DNA of 64,000 nt from Acidimicrobiales bacterium (GCA_016794585.1 JAEUJM010000016.1:1-64000); one strand, 5' to 3'. Shown: positions 10,477 through 18,379, numbered from the stretch's first letter. Notes: generated by a model from the sequence alone, not told the origin. Numbers and translations: made by a program.

Positions 10477-11106
10477 GTGATCACCGCCGGGGGGATGCGC
10501 GCCCTGCGGGTCAGTGCCACGCTCGCCCATGCCGTCCCCGCGCTGCGGGTGCGCCTCCGCGACGGCGAGGACCTCCACGTCGAGGTCGGGTCGTTCGCCG
10601 ACGCCGACCTCGGCTCGACGGGGCAGCCGGGTCGGGAGGCGCCGCGCCTCCGCCTGTCGCCGTGCCAGTTCCGGATGGCGGTGGCCAAGGGCTGGTCGAT
10701 GCAGGAGGACGGTCGGCCGATCAGGATGCTCGACCTGCCCGGTGACCCCGCGGTCGACGTCGGTGTCCCGCCCGGTGGCGCCACCCTTGCCGCGGGCATC
10801 CAGCGGGTGCCCTTCGGTGGCCGTCACCTCTTCGTGGCCGCCACCACCCTGTCCGTGAACGCGGTGGCGGACTGCGTCGGCGAGGACGACCCCGACGACG
10901 ATCTCGGCGCCATGGCCGAGCTCTGGGGCGTGGCGCTGCGGGCGGATCCGGTCACCGGGGTCACGGTCATCTGGGCCGAGCTCGACGCCGGCGACCGAGG
11001 GCTCCAGCACGCCCTGCTCGACACCCTGGAGCGCGTCGTGGCCCGCGTGGCAGTGGCCGAGCTCATCGCCGGAGCGACAGATGCGGCGTCCTCGCGCGAA
11101 CGCTGA
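10477..11106 (+). CDS. Unknown iron-box-controlled protein, 209 aa
   Basis: No family recognised. The start is set at GTG 10477 because GGAGGT lies 6 nt upstream; an in-frame GTG at 10447 lacks a ribosome-binding site. The protein is soluble and mixed alpha/beta. A conserved-looking core includes QFRMAVAKGWSM, RIQRVPFGGRHLFVAATTLS-like strands and a helical C-terminus (LQHALLDTLERVVARVAVAEL). There is no signal peptide, no Cys-rich metal site and no transmembrane segment. The immediately upstream promoter has the most symmetric iron box of the window, so the gene should be expressed under iron limitation. Function cannot be assigned. Confidence 0.75.
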   Translation: MITAGGMRALRVSATLAHAVPALRVRLRDGEDLHVEVGSFADADLGSTGQPGREAPRLRLSPCQFRMAVAKGWSMQEDGRPIRMLDLPGDPAVDVGVPPGGATLAAGIQRVPFGGRHLFVAATTLSVNAVADCVGEDDPDDDLGAMAELWGVALRADPVTGVTVIWAELDAGDRGLQHALLDTLERVVARVAVAELIAGATDAASSRER

Positions 11107-11284
11107 GCCACCGGGCCCGGAGGTCTGGCTTCGCCAGTGCGTGGCGTGTGGCGGCGCGGACCACCGGAGTGCCTGGGGGAGTGAGGCCGTGCGTGCGTGC
11201 CCCGACCGGTTCCGGTGCCCGCGCTGCGGCGGCACCGAGGCCGAGCTGCGGCGGTGGCCGCCTCCGGCACCGCCGCCGCGCTAG
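11081..11284 (+). CDS. Possible small zinc-ribbon protein
   Basis: A 67-aa ORF overlapping the end of the preceding gene by 26 nt and ending on the same base pairs as the converging bacterioferritin stop codon. Two Cys pairs, CVACGG and CPRCGG, spaced 25-30 residues apart, are what a zinc ribbon needs; a further Cys lies in RACPDRF. The Pro-rich tail (PPPAPPPR) is poorly constrained. Translational coupling to the upstream gene is possible. It could be a chance frame in GC-rich DNA, but the spaced CxxC pairs argue for a real gene. Confidence 0.45.
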   Translation: MRRPRANAEPPGPEVWLRQCVACGGADHRSAWGSEAVRACPDRFRCPRCGGTEAELRRWPPPAPPPR

Positions 11285-11757
11285 TCGTCCCCGTGGATCT
11301 GCTGGGACAGGTAGTTCTGGAGGCCGACCTGGTCGATCAGGGTGAGCTGGGTCTCCAGCCAGTCGGCGTGGGACTCCTCGCCCTTCAGGCGCTGCTCGAG
11401 CAGCTCGCGGGTGCCGTTGTCGCCCTTGGCCACGGCGAGGGCGATGCCCCGGTTGTAGCGCTCGACGGCGGCCTTCTCGACCACGAGGTCGAGGGCGAAC
11501 TGCTCGGCCACGGTCTCGCCGACGGTCACGCTGCCGAGGCGCTGGAGGTTGGGGACACCCTCGAGGAAGAGGATGCGCTCGATGAGCTCGTCGGCGTCCT
11601 TCATCTCGTCGATGGACTCGTCGCGCACCTTGGCGGCGAGGCGCTGGTAACCCCAGTTCTCGCACATCTTGGCGTGGATGAAGTACTGGTTGATGGCGGT
11701 CAGCTCCGCCGTCAACACCTCGTTGAGCAGCTCGATGATCTCGGGGTCGCCCTGCAT
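11281..11757 (-). CDS. bfr: Bacterioferritin
   Basis: Haem-containing 24-mer iron store, 158 aa, the canonical length. It starts [15 protein letters not shown] at ATG 11757, with AGGAG 10 nt upstream. Ferroxidase ligands E18, E51, E94, E127 and H130 and the haem ligand M52 line up with the E. coli numbering. Position 54, normally His, is Asp here (EMKD instead of EMKH), which is unusual. It lies last in a three-gene run 83-aa protein, bfd, bfr, under an iron box at 12241-12256. Having bfr and bfd together suggests coordinated storage and release. Confidence 0.95.
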   Translation of the reverse strand: MQGDPEIIELLNEVLTAELTAINQYFIHAKMCENWGYQRLAAKVRDESIDEMKDADELIERILFLEGVPNLQRLGSVTVGETVAEQFALDLVVEKAAVERYNRGIALAVAKGDNGTRELLEQRLKGEESHADWLETQLTLIDQVGLQNYLSQQIHGDD

Positions 11758-11794
11758 GTGATGGGTGCTCCTGGTGGGGTGGGGGAGGCCGGCG

Positions 11795-11983
11795 TCAGGC
11801 GGCGGCGGAGGAGGTGGCCTCGAGGCCGAACTGACGCAACAGCTGCTCAATGGTCTCGTGGCAGCCGCCGCACTGTCCACCGGCGCCGCAGCGCTCGGCC
11901 AGCGCGTCGGCGTCCAGGGCCCCTTCGATGATCTCGTCGCGGATGCGGCGATCGTTCACGGCCTCGCAGTGGCAGACGACCAT
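11795..11983 (-). CDS. bfd: Bacterioferritin-associated ferredoxin
   Basis: A 62-aa [2Fe-2S] protein that docks on bacterioferritin and reduces its core to release iron. The cluster ligands C4, C6, C38 and C41 match the E. coli Bfd pattern (CHC near the N-terminus, CGGC later); an extra Cys is at 32. It begins 2 nt after the stop codon of the 83-aa gene and is followed by bfr 37 nt downstream, so all three are probably one transcript. The C-terminal Ser/Ala tail is not conserved in the family. Confidence 0.94.
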   Translation of the reverse strand: MVVCHCEAVNDRRIRDEIIEGALDADALAERCGAGGQCGGCHETIEQLLRQFGLEATSSAAA

Positions 11984-11985
11984 GG

Positions 11986-12237
11986 TCAGTCGCCGTGGGC
12001 CCGCACGACGGTGGGGACCCCGTCACGGGCCAGCTCGAGGGCGACGGCGAGGGTGACGCGCTGCTCGACGTCGCGGCGGTGGAGCCGGCCGAACACGGTG
12101 CACTCGGCACGGGGGGCGCCGGAGCCGCCGAGCACGATGCGCTGCCCCGTGATGCGTTGGAACCCCTGCAGCATCGGACCGCGTCGGCCCGGCTGGTCTG
12201 CGGCCTTGATACGGGGGAGCACATCGGCTTGGCTCAC
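11986..12237 (-). CDS. Unknown 83-aa protein heading the bfd-bfr operon
   Basis: Small basic protein of no recognised family. It contains GFQRITGQRIVLGGSG, then a single Cys (ECTVFG) and a helix, VEQRVTLAVALELARDGVPTVV. The GTG start at 12237 directly follows the iron box and lies about where transcription should begin, so the message is probably leaderless. The stop is separated by 2 nt from the bfd ATG, implying a shared transcript. The minus-strand frame stays open far upstream under efeB, but that extension is a shadow. The position suggests a function in bacterioferritin iron handling or haem insertion; that is inference only. Confidence 0.65.
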   Translation of the reverse strand: MSQADVLPRIKAADQPGRRGPMLQGFQRITGQRIVLGGSGAPRAECTVFGRLHRRDVEQRVTLAVALELARDGVPTVVRAHGD

Positions 12238-12240
12238 ATT

Positions 12241-12272
12241 GTTAGGTTGCCCTACCAGCGCGGTCCTGTCAA
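12241..12272 (-). promoter_or_regulatory. Iron-box promoter of the 83-aa/bfd/bfr operon
   Basis: On the minus strand a -35 TTGACA (12272-12267) precedes, by about 17 nt, a weak -10 CAACCT inside the box GGTAGGGCAACCTAAC (12256-12241). The predicted transcription start falls at the GTG start codon at 12237. Confidence 0.65.
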
Positions 12273-12287
12273 CGCGCAGGGTGCTCC

Positions 12288-13544
12288 TCACCGGAGCAGG
12301 CCCTCGCCCAAGAAGTCGCCCTCGTCGGGTGTGCCGGGGAGGGCGAAGAAGAACCCGCCGCCCTCGGGCAGGAGGTACTCCTCCAGCGGCTCGCCGGCCA
12401 GGCGGGCCTGGACGGGCAGGAACTGGCGCTCGAGGCTGCGCTGGTAGGAGACGAAGGCGAGGCCCTGGTCGAGCTGGCCGTCGCCGTCGAAGCCGCGTGA
12501 GTAGCTGAAGCCCTTGCGCAGGATGCGCTGGTCCTCGGTCTCGGCCGTGCGCGGGTTGGCCAGGCGGATGTGGGCGTCGAGGGGTGTCCGCTCGCCGTCG
12601 GGGTCGGCGGCGTAGTCGGGCACGTCGGTCTCGACCTCGCCGTCGAGGGGAGCCCCATCGGACTTGCGCCGGCCGATCAGCGCCTCCTGCTCGCCGAGGC
12701 GGGTGCGGTCCCAGAACTCGACGAACATGCGGATGACCCGCACCACCTGGTAGGTGCCGCCCGTCGCCCACGCCGGCTCGCGATCGCCGTCAGCCACCCA
12801 CACGAGGCGGTCCATGAGCCCGTCGTCGGAGGGGTCGAGGTTGGCGGTTCCGTCCACGAAGCCCATGAGGTTGCGCACCCCGGCCTCACCCGGAGCGGCT
12901 TCGGTGCGGCGGTTGTAGCCCTCGAGCATCCAGTGCAGGCCGAGGTTGCCGCGGGTGACCCGCATCAGCTGACGCAACGCGAAGAGCGTGACCTCCTGGT
13001 CGGCGCTGGCGATGTTCAACAGCAGGTCGCCGTGGGTCCGGTCGGGGTCGAGGCGGTCGTTGGCGAGGAAGGGCATCGGCTCGAGCTCGACCGGTCGACG
13101 GTCGGCGAGGCCGTAGCGCTCGTCGAAGAGGCTCGCCCCGACCGAGACCACCACGCTGAGGTCCGACGGCGGGACGGGGTTGCCCACGGTGCCCGTGTGC
13201 AGCGGCGGGAAGTCCGGGTCACGCTCCTCGTACGGGATGCCCGACATGAGACGCCGGATCTCCTCGGTCAGCGCTCGGAACGCGTCCCGCAGCTCGTCCC
13301 GGTCGCGGGCGTGGACGGTGAACGCAGCGAGCAGGCCCTCGGCCTGGTGCGTGGCCACCACCCCGACCTGGTGGGCCCCCAGTGGGTCGAGGTAGCGGCG
13401 GTCGGTGTCGAGCGCCGCCGTGGCGAGGTCGACCGAGCTGCCCTCGCCCGCGCTCGCACAGGCGGGGAGCACCCCGGCGACGCCGCCCAGCAGGGCGGCG
13501 CCGCCGGCGGTGTGGAGGAACCGCCGGCGGCTCAGCCCGGCCAT
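12288..13544 (-). CDS. efeB: Iron-uptake deferrochelatase/peroxidase (DyP-type)
   Basis: Periplasm/extracytoplasm haem peroxidase of the DyP family, 418 aa. It has a twin-arginine signal (SRRRFLHTAGG, Arg 6-8) with a lipobox-like LPACA after the hydrophobic stretch. The distal signature GFVDG (228-232) supplies the catalytic Asp 231; H325 in DAHIRLANPR is the likely proximal haem ligand. EfeB oxidises Fe(II) or strips iron from haem for the EfeUO transporter. It starts 3 nt after the efeO stop codon, so the two are co-transcribed from the iron-box promoter at 14543-14571. Confidence 0.95.
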   Translation of the reverse strand: MAGLSRRRFLHTAGGAALLGGVAGVLPACASAGEGSSVDLATAALDTDRRYLDPLGAHQVGVVATHQAEGLLAAFTVHARDRDELRDAFRALTEEIRRLMSGIPYEERDPDFPPLHTGTVGNPVPPSDLSVVVSVGASLFDERYGLADRRPVELEPMPFLANDRLDPDRTHGDLLLNIASADQEVTLFALRQLMRVTRGNLGLHWMLEGYNRRTEAAPGEAGVRNLMGFVDGTANLDPSDDGLMDRLVWVADGDREPAWATGGTYQVVRVIRMFVEFWDRTRLGEQEALIGRRKSDGAPLDGEVETDVPDYAADPDGERTPLDAHIRLANPRTAETEDQRILRKGFSYSRGFDGDGQLDQGLAFVSYQRSLERQFLPVQARLAGEPLEEYLLPEGGGFFFALPGTPDEGDFLGEGLLR

Positions 13545-13547
13545 CGG

Positions 13548-14510
13548 TCAGCTCGACTCGAGGTTCAGCACGCCTGCCATCTCGGCGAGGCGCTCGGAGA
13601 GGCCGGCCAGGGTGGCGGCCATGGCGTCGCGGTCCTCGTCGGTGAGCTCGGTGTAGTCGAGGTAGCCGCCCTGCCCGTCCTCGTACTCCTCGAGCTGGTC
13701 GTCGAGCTCGTCGAAGTCCGCCTCGATGGCGGACAGCAGCTCGGGATCCGCCTCCTCGAGGGCGGGGGCGAGGAGCTCGATCCCCTCTCCGGAGCCCTCG
13801 ACGTTGGCGGCGAAGTCCCAGAGGTCGGTGTGCGAGTAGCGGTCCTCCTCGCCGGTGATCTTGCCGGTGGAGACCTCTTCGATGAGATCGGCGGCGCCCA
13901 CCACGAGGGCGGCCGGCGGGATGTCCATGTCGGTGACCTCGGTCTTCAGGGTCTGGAGGTCCTCGTCGAGCTGGTCGGCGAACGGCGCGGCGGCCTCGGC
14001 GTCGTCCTCCTCCCACAGCAGGTACTCGATGCGGTGCCAGCCGGTGAAGGCGGGGTCGTCCACGCCTTCGAAGTCGTCCACGCGGGCGTCGACGGCACCG
14101 TCGATCTCCTCGACGAGGCCGGCCACCGGCTCGATGCGCTCCCAGCCCTGGCGGGACGGGGCGTAGGCCTCCTGGGCGGCGGCGACGTCGCCGTCGCGCA
14201 CCGCGTCGGTGAACACGGTGGTGGCGGCGATGGTCTCGTCGATCTGGTCGAGGACGTAGACCTTGTACTCCGCGAGTGCGGCGGTGATCAGCTCGTTCTC
14301 TGTCGTCTGTGCCGCTTCGTCCTCGGAGATGCCGCTCGCGGAGCCGGACCCCGAGCCCGACCCAGAGGCCGACCCCGAACCGGAGCCGGACCCCGAGGCC
14401 GAGCCGGTGGAGCGCACGTCACCGCCGTCGTCGGTGCAGGCGGCGGCCCCGGTGAGCAGCAGGGCCACCGTGGCGGCGGTGGCGAGGCGGGCAAGGGGGC
14501 GATGGTGCAC
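13548..14510 (-). CDS. efeO: Iron-uptake lipoprotein EfeO (M75/imelysin domain)
   Basis: Extracytoplasmic metal-binding component of EfeUOB, 320 aa. The start is GTG 14510 because AGGAGA lies 8 nt upstream; the frame remains open further 5 prime but covers the promoter. A lipoprotein signal ends in LTGAAAC (Cys 25). Residues about 35-60 are an almost pure Gly-Ser linker, then comes the M75 domain with its HxxE metal motif, GWHRIEYLLW (H159, E162). The N-terminal cupredoxin domain of E. coli EfeO is absent. It heads an efeO-efeB operon with a 3-nt gap. Confidence 0.93.
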   Translation of the reverse strand: MHHRPLARLATAATVALLLTGAAACTDDGGDVRSTGSASGSGSGSGSASGSGSGSGSASGISEDEAAQTTENELITAALAEYKVYVLDQIDETIAATTVFTDAVRDGDVAAAQEAYAPSRQGWERIEPVAGLVEEIDGAVDARVDDFEGVDDPAFTGWHRIEYLLWEEDDAEAAAPFADQLDEDLQTLKTEVTDMDIPPAALVVGAADLIEEVSTGKITGEEDRYSHTDLWDFAANVEGSGEGIELLAPALEEADPELLSAIEADFDELDDQLEEYEDGQGGYLDYTELTDEDRDAMAATLAGLSERLAEMAGVLNLESS

Positions 14511-14542
14511 GTCGGGTCTCCTGGCGTCGGGTGTCGCCGGAG

Positions 14543-14571
14543 AATTAAGTCTCCCTAACACCAAAAGTCAA
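14543..14571 (-). promoter_or_regulatory. efeO promoter with iron box
   Basis: Reading leftwards, -35 TTGACT (14571-14566), a 17-nt spacer and -10 TTAATT (14548-14543). The spacer and -10 contain GTTAGGGAGACTTAAT, a DtxR/IdeR-like box. The -35 overlaps the last codons of the upstream gene on the same strand. Confidence 0.78.
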
Positions 14572-16214
14572 GCTCGGTTCAGCTCTCCGTAGACCGCGGG
14601 CACGACGTTGCGGAGGTACGTGCCCAGGCGGATGAACGACTGCCCGTGGGTCCGGAACCGGTAGGTGATGGGCACCTCGGCGTAGCGGAAGCCCTTGGCC
14701 AGCAGGTCGAGGGTGAGCACCTGGGCGTAGTTGAAGTCGTGGATCACCTCGGCCGCGGCGGTGGCGTCGCCCGACAGCACCCGGTAGCCGCTCTGGCCGT
14801 CGGTGATGCGCCGTCGGGAGATGATGCTCACGGCCGCGGTCAGGACCCGGTTGCCGAAGGACCGGTGGGCCTTCATGGTGCGCGGACCGCCGGCGAAGCG
14901 TGAGCCCACCACGTAGTCGGCCTCGCCGGCGAGGATCGGGGTGACGAGGCGCTCGAGCTCGGCCGGGTCGTACTCTCCGTCGGCGTCGCAGAACGCGGAG
15001 GCGACGGCGCGCCGCTCGGTGGCCTCGGCGAAGCCACGGCGCACGGCGGCGCCGAGGCCCTGGTTGTGGCCCATCGCCACGACGGTGGCGCCCGCTTCGG
15101 TGGCCCGCGCCGCCGTGGCGTCGGTGGAGCCGTCGTCGATCACCAGCACCTCGACCGGGTGGCCGAGCACGCTCGCCGGGGCCCGCCGGACGACGTCGGC
15201 GACGGTGGCCTCCTCGTCGTGGGCGGGCAGGAAGAGCACGACGGGCCGGAGATCCGGGGCCGCGGGATCGCGCGGGAGTGCGGCGGGGGTGGTGGCCGGT
15301 GTGGTCGCCGTGGGCGTCGCGGGGAGGCGGAAGCGGCCCAGGATGCCTGGCGCGGGCGAGAACACGGCCACGGCGCCGACCACGAGCGAATAGGCGGTGG
15401 TGAGGGCGTGGACCATGAGGGCGGCGGCCAGGCCCGAGCCGGCATCGAAGCCGAGGGCGAGGTAGGCCGCGACCGCGGCGGCCTCGTAGGTGCCGAAGCC
15501 GCTGGGGGCGATGGCCGCGACCTGGGCGCCCACCGCGACCGCGGTGACCACGACGGCCTGGCCGTAGGTGAGGTCGAGGCCGGCCCAGTGCGACGCCTGC
15601 CACGTCAGCACGCTCTCGGCCAGCCAGGCGACGAGGGTGAGGGCGGCCACGGTCGGCCCGGGGAGGCGCACGTCGGCTCGGCCGCCCCGGGCGGTGCGGC
15701 GGAGCCACCAGAGGCCGGCGCCGCCCACGGCCAGGACCGCGGCCAGCACCGCCCACGCCCACAGCCCGAGGAGCTCGGCCACCACGGCCGGCCCGACCAC
15801 GATGCCGAGCAGGACGATGGCGAGGATGTCGGCGGCACGCAGCGCCACGGTGGACGACGTGGCCTCGGCCAGGGGGATGTCCGCGCGCCGGACGACGCTG
15901 ACGATGCGCAGGGGCTCGCCGAGGCGCAGGGGCAGGACGTGGTTGGCCCCGAAGGCGAGGTGGATGCCCGCGAGCGACTGGCGGAACGAGAGGCGGGGGA
16001 GCACCCGGCACCACGCCTGGGCCCGGAACAGGAAGGCCGAGCCGAAGGCGGCCATGGCCAGGACCACGACCAGGGGGCGCTCGGCCATGGCGTCGGCGCT
16101 CTGGCGCAGGGCGTCGATGTCGACGGCGCGGGCCACCACGACGGCGGCGACCACCATGACGACGAAGCCGAGGACGAACGACCACGGACGGGTGCGGGCG
16201 GAGAGCGAGGGCAT
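14568..16214 (-). CDS. Fused flippase-like membrane domain and family 2 glycosyltransferase
   Basis: A 548-aa fusion. Residues 1 to about 300 are hydrophobic helices of the lysylphosphatidylglycerol-synthase transmembrane/UPF0104 (AglD-like) type, with FGANHVLPLRLGEPLRI and APSGFGTYEAAAVAAYLAL. A Pro/Thr/Ala linker leads to a GT-A domain of the dolichyl-phosphate-mannose-synthase-like GT2 family: PAHDEEATVADVV, IDDGSTD, CDADGEYDPAEL and ITDGQSGYRVLS. It probably transfers a sugar to a polyprenyl phosphate and handles the product at the membrane. ATG 16214 lies 3 bp from an iron box, so it may respond to iron. The two domains are usually separate proteins. Confidence 0.87.
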   Translation of the reverse strand: MPSLSARTRPWSFVLGFVVMVVAAVVVARAVDIDALRQSADAMAERPLVVVLAMAAFGSAFLFRAQAWCRVLPRLSFRQSLAGIHLAFGANHVLPLRLGEPLRIVSVVRRADIPLAEATSSTVALRAADILAIVLLGIVVGPAVVAELLGLWAWAVLAAVLAVGGAGLWWLRRTARGGRADVRLPGPTVAALTLVAWLAESVLTWQASHWAGLDLTYGQAVVVTAVAVGAQVAAIAPSGFGTYEAAAVAAYLALGFDAGSGLAAALMVHALTTAYSLVVGAVAVFSPAPGILGRFRLPATPTATTPATTPAALPRDPAAPDLRPVVLFLPAHDEEATVADVVRRAPASVLGHPVEVLVIDDGSTDATAARATEAGATVVAMGHNQGLGAAVRRGFAEATERRAVASAFCDADGEYDPAELERLVTPILAGEADYVVGSRFAGGPRTMKAHRSFGNRVLTAAVSIISRRRITDGQSGYRVLSGDATAAAEVIHDFNYAQVLTLDLLAKGFRYAEVPITYRFRTHGQSFIRLGTYLRNVVPAVYGELNRA

Positions 16215-16217
16215 AGG

Positions 16218-16233
16218 GTTAGGCAGACCTTAC
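16218..16233. promoter_or_regulatory. Iron box between two divergent glycosyltransferase-type genes
   Basis: GTTAGGCAGACCTTAC, 14 of 16 positions symmetric (one mismatched pair), same core as the boxes at efeU and bfr. It is placed 3 bp upstream of ATG 16214 and 33 bp upstream of GTG 16267, so both genes may be controlled. Confidence 0.7.
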
Positions 16234-16266
16234 AACGACCGTCGGCGGAAGCGATAACGTGCGACG

Positions 16267-17739
16267 GTGTCCGGGACCCGTCTGCGGTGGTGGTTGGCGG
16301 GCCTCGCCCTCGCCGTCGCCGCGTGGACGGTTTGGGCCGTCCCGGCCCGCGCCACCTACGGCGGGCGGACGACGGCGGACGAGCCGCAGTACCTGCTGAG
16401 CGCCATCAGCCTGGGTGAGGACCTCGACCTCGACATCAGTGATGAGCTCCGCGACGAGCGCTGGCGCGACTTCCACGACGCCGAGTTGCCGGTCCAGACC
16501 GAGCCCGACGCCGACGGTCGGGCGGTGAGCCCGCACGACCCCCTGCTGCCGGCGGTCCTGGCCGTGCCCGTCCTGGTCGGCGGTTGGGCCGGGGCCAAGC
16601 TGGCGCTGGCGGCGCTGGCCGGGCTCTTGGCGGCGGCGACCGCCTGGGTCGCCGTGCGCCGGTTCGCGGTGGCGCCGGCGGTGGCCATCGGTGTGGCGGC
16701 GGCGTTCGGGGCCGCCTCGCCGCTCGCCGCCTACGGGGTGCAGGTGTACCCCGAGCTGCCCGCGGCGCTGGCGGTCACGGTGGCCGTCGGCGCGCTCACC
16801 GGGCTGTTCGCCCGGCGGGGCCAGGTGGTGTTCGCGCTGGCCATCGTGGCGTTGCCCTGGTTGGCGGTGAAGTACGTGCCGGTCGCCGGCGCGCTGGTGG
16901 CGCTTGCCCTGCTCGACCGGTGGCGGCGGGGCCGGCGGCGCGAGGCCGGGGTCCTGGTCGGCGGGCTCGCGGTGGCCGGGGTGGCCTTCGTCGTGTTCCA
17001 CCGCGTCGTCTACGGCGGGTGGACCGTCTACGCGTCGGGCGACCACTTCGCCGAGACGGGCGAGGCGAGCGTCATCGGCGTCGACCCGGACTACCTCGGG
17101 CGGTCCCAGCGCCTGCTCGGCCTGCTCGTCGACCGCTCGTTCGGCCTCGTCACGTGGGCCCCGGTGTTCCTGTTCGCGGTGGTGGCCGTCGGCGCACTCG
17201 TCCGGCGTCGCCCCACCGGCTGGTCTGCTCTGCTGGTGCCCGCCGCCGCCGGTTGGGCCACGGCCACCTGGGTGGCGCTCACCATGCACGGGTGGTGGTG
17301 GCCCGGCCGTCAGGTCGTCGTGGTGGTCCCGCTGCTCGTCGTCGCCACCGCCTGGTGGCTCGACCGTCACCGCCGTGCGGTGGGGCCCTTCGTCGTCGCG
17401 GCGGTGCTGGGCGCGCTGAGCTGGGCGTGGGTGGTCGTCGAGGTGCTCCAGGGGCGCCTGCGCCTCATCATCGACTTCGACGCCACCCGCAACCCGTGGA
17501 TGCGGGCGCTGCGACCGGTGCTACCGGACTTCCGTCAGCCGGGGGCCCGGACGGGACTGCTGGCGGCGGCGTGGGCGCTCGCCCTGGCAGGCCTGCTGTT
17601 GGCGGGGTGGCGGAGCGAGCGGGCGTCAGGCGCGGGCGCCGGCGGCCGCCGCGGCCAGCACCAGGATGCGGGCGCTGGCGAAGCTGCCCAGACCGACGTG
17701 ACGGCCCTCGATCTCGACCGTGAGGGTGCCGTCGGGTGA
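16267..17739 (+). CDS. GT-C-type membrane protein (glycosyltransferase family 39-like)
   Basis: Polytopic membrane protein, 490 aa, with about 10-12 hydrophobic helices. The first extracytoplasmic loop has the acidic motif TTADEPQYLL, as in GT-C enzymes that use polyprenyl-phosphate sugars (Asp-Glu pair), followed by HDAELPVQTEPDADGR. The GTG start at 16267 is divergent from the flippase-GT2 fusion, whose product could supply its lipid-linked sugar donor. The last 38 codons overlap the converging dtxR-type gene by 114 nt and encode a non-hydrophobic Gly/Ala/Gln tail. Function inferred from topology and motif only. Confidence 0.75.
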   Translation: MSGTRLRWWLAGLALAVAAWTVWAVPARATYGGRTTADEPQYLLSAISLGEDLDLDISDELRDERWRDFHDAELPVQTEPDADGRAVSPHDPLLPAVLAVPVLVGGWAGAKLALAALAGLLAAATAWVAVRRFAVAPAVAIGVAAAFGAASPLAAYGVQVYPELPAALAVTVAVGALTGLFARRGQVVFALAIVALPWLAVKYVPVAGALVALALLDRWRRGRRREAGVLVGGLAVAGVAFVVFHRVVYGGWTVYASGDHFAETGEASVIGVDPDYLGRSQRLLGLLVDRSFGLVTWAPVFLFAVVAVGALVRRRPTGWSALLVPAAAGWATATWVALTMHGWWWPGRQVVVVVPLLVVATAWWLDRHRRAVGPFVVAAVLGALSWAWVVVEVLQGRLRLIIDFDATRNPWMRALRPVLPDFRQPGARTGLLAAAWALALAGLLLAGWRSERASGAGAGGRRGQHQDAGAGEAAQTDVTALDLDREGAVG

Positions 17740-18315
17740 GACGGCGGTGACCGTGCCCGACCGGCCCGGCAACACGTCGGAGGACTCGAGGAACTCGAGC
17801 AGGCCGGGCGTGAACTCGAGCTCCTCGGGGATGCGCGACACGGTGAACGCCTCGCCCGGACCCAGTCGATCGAGGGTGACGGTGAGGGGCTCGTGGTAGT
17901 CGCTGCCCGGGATGGGGTTCCCGTGCGGGCAGGTGGTGGGGTCGCCGAGGACGCGGCTGAGGGCCTCTTCCACGTGCTCGGAGATGACGTGCTCCCACTT
18001 GCCCGCTTCCGCGTGGGCCTCGGCCCAGGACAGGTCGAGGATGTCGGTGAGGAAGCGCTCGGCGAGGCGGTGGCGGCGCACGACCCGCTCGGCCAGGCGG
18101 GTGCCGTCGGCCGTGAGGCGGATGGAACCGTCGATGGTGACGAGGCCCTCGCCCTCCATGCGGCGGATCATCTCGGACACGGCGGGCCGTGACACCTCGA
18201 GGCGGTCGGCGATGCGGGCCTGGATCACCTCGACGGCGTCCTCGTGGAGCTCGAAGATCGCCTCGCAGTACTCCTCGAATGCCGGATGGAACTCTCTCGT
18301 CCGGTGCTCGGCCAC
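17626..18315 (-). CDS. DtxR/IdeR/MntR-family metalloregulator
   Basis: A 229-aa repressor, the usual IdeR length. It has an N-terminal winged helix (IQARIADRLEVSRPAVSEMIRRME), a dimerisation/metal domain, and a C-terminal FeoA/SH3-like domain (LGPGEAFTVSRI, PGRSGTVTAV). Compared with DtxR, ancillary ligands H82, E86 and H101 and primary ligands E108 and H109 are kept. The equivalents of Met10 and Cys102 are Glu15 and Gly105, so metal choice may differ from classic IdeR. Start is GTG 18315, with no ribosome-binding site visible. It is divergent from the cupredoxin gene and is the only local candidate regulator for the iron boxes. Confidence 0.88.
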   Translation of the reverse strand: MAEHRTREFHPAFEEYCEAIFELHEDAVEVIQARIADRLEVSRPAVSEMIRRMEGEGLVTIDGSIRLTADGTRLAERVVRRHRLAERFLTDILDLSWAEAHAEAGKWEHVISEHVEEALSRVLGDPTTCPHGNPIPGSDYHEPLTVTLDRLGPGEAFTVSRIPEELEFTPGLLEFLESSDVLPGRSGTVTAVSPDGTLTVEIEGRHVGLGSFASARILVLAAAAAGARA

Positions 18316-18379
18316 GGGTGGAGTGTACGTGTCCTTCCCCGTTAGCGTTGGGCCCGTGACCGACACGTGCAAAGCCCCC

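Noticed and set aside
12570..14558. Plus-strand 662-aa ORF opposite efeB/efeO
   Set aside because: Antisense shadow of two well-supported genes; translation is repetitive Gly/Val/His-rich.
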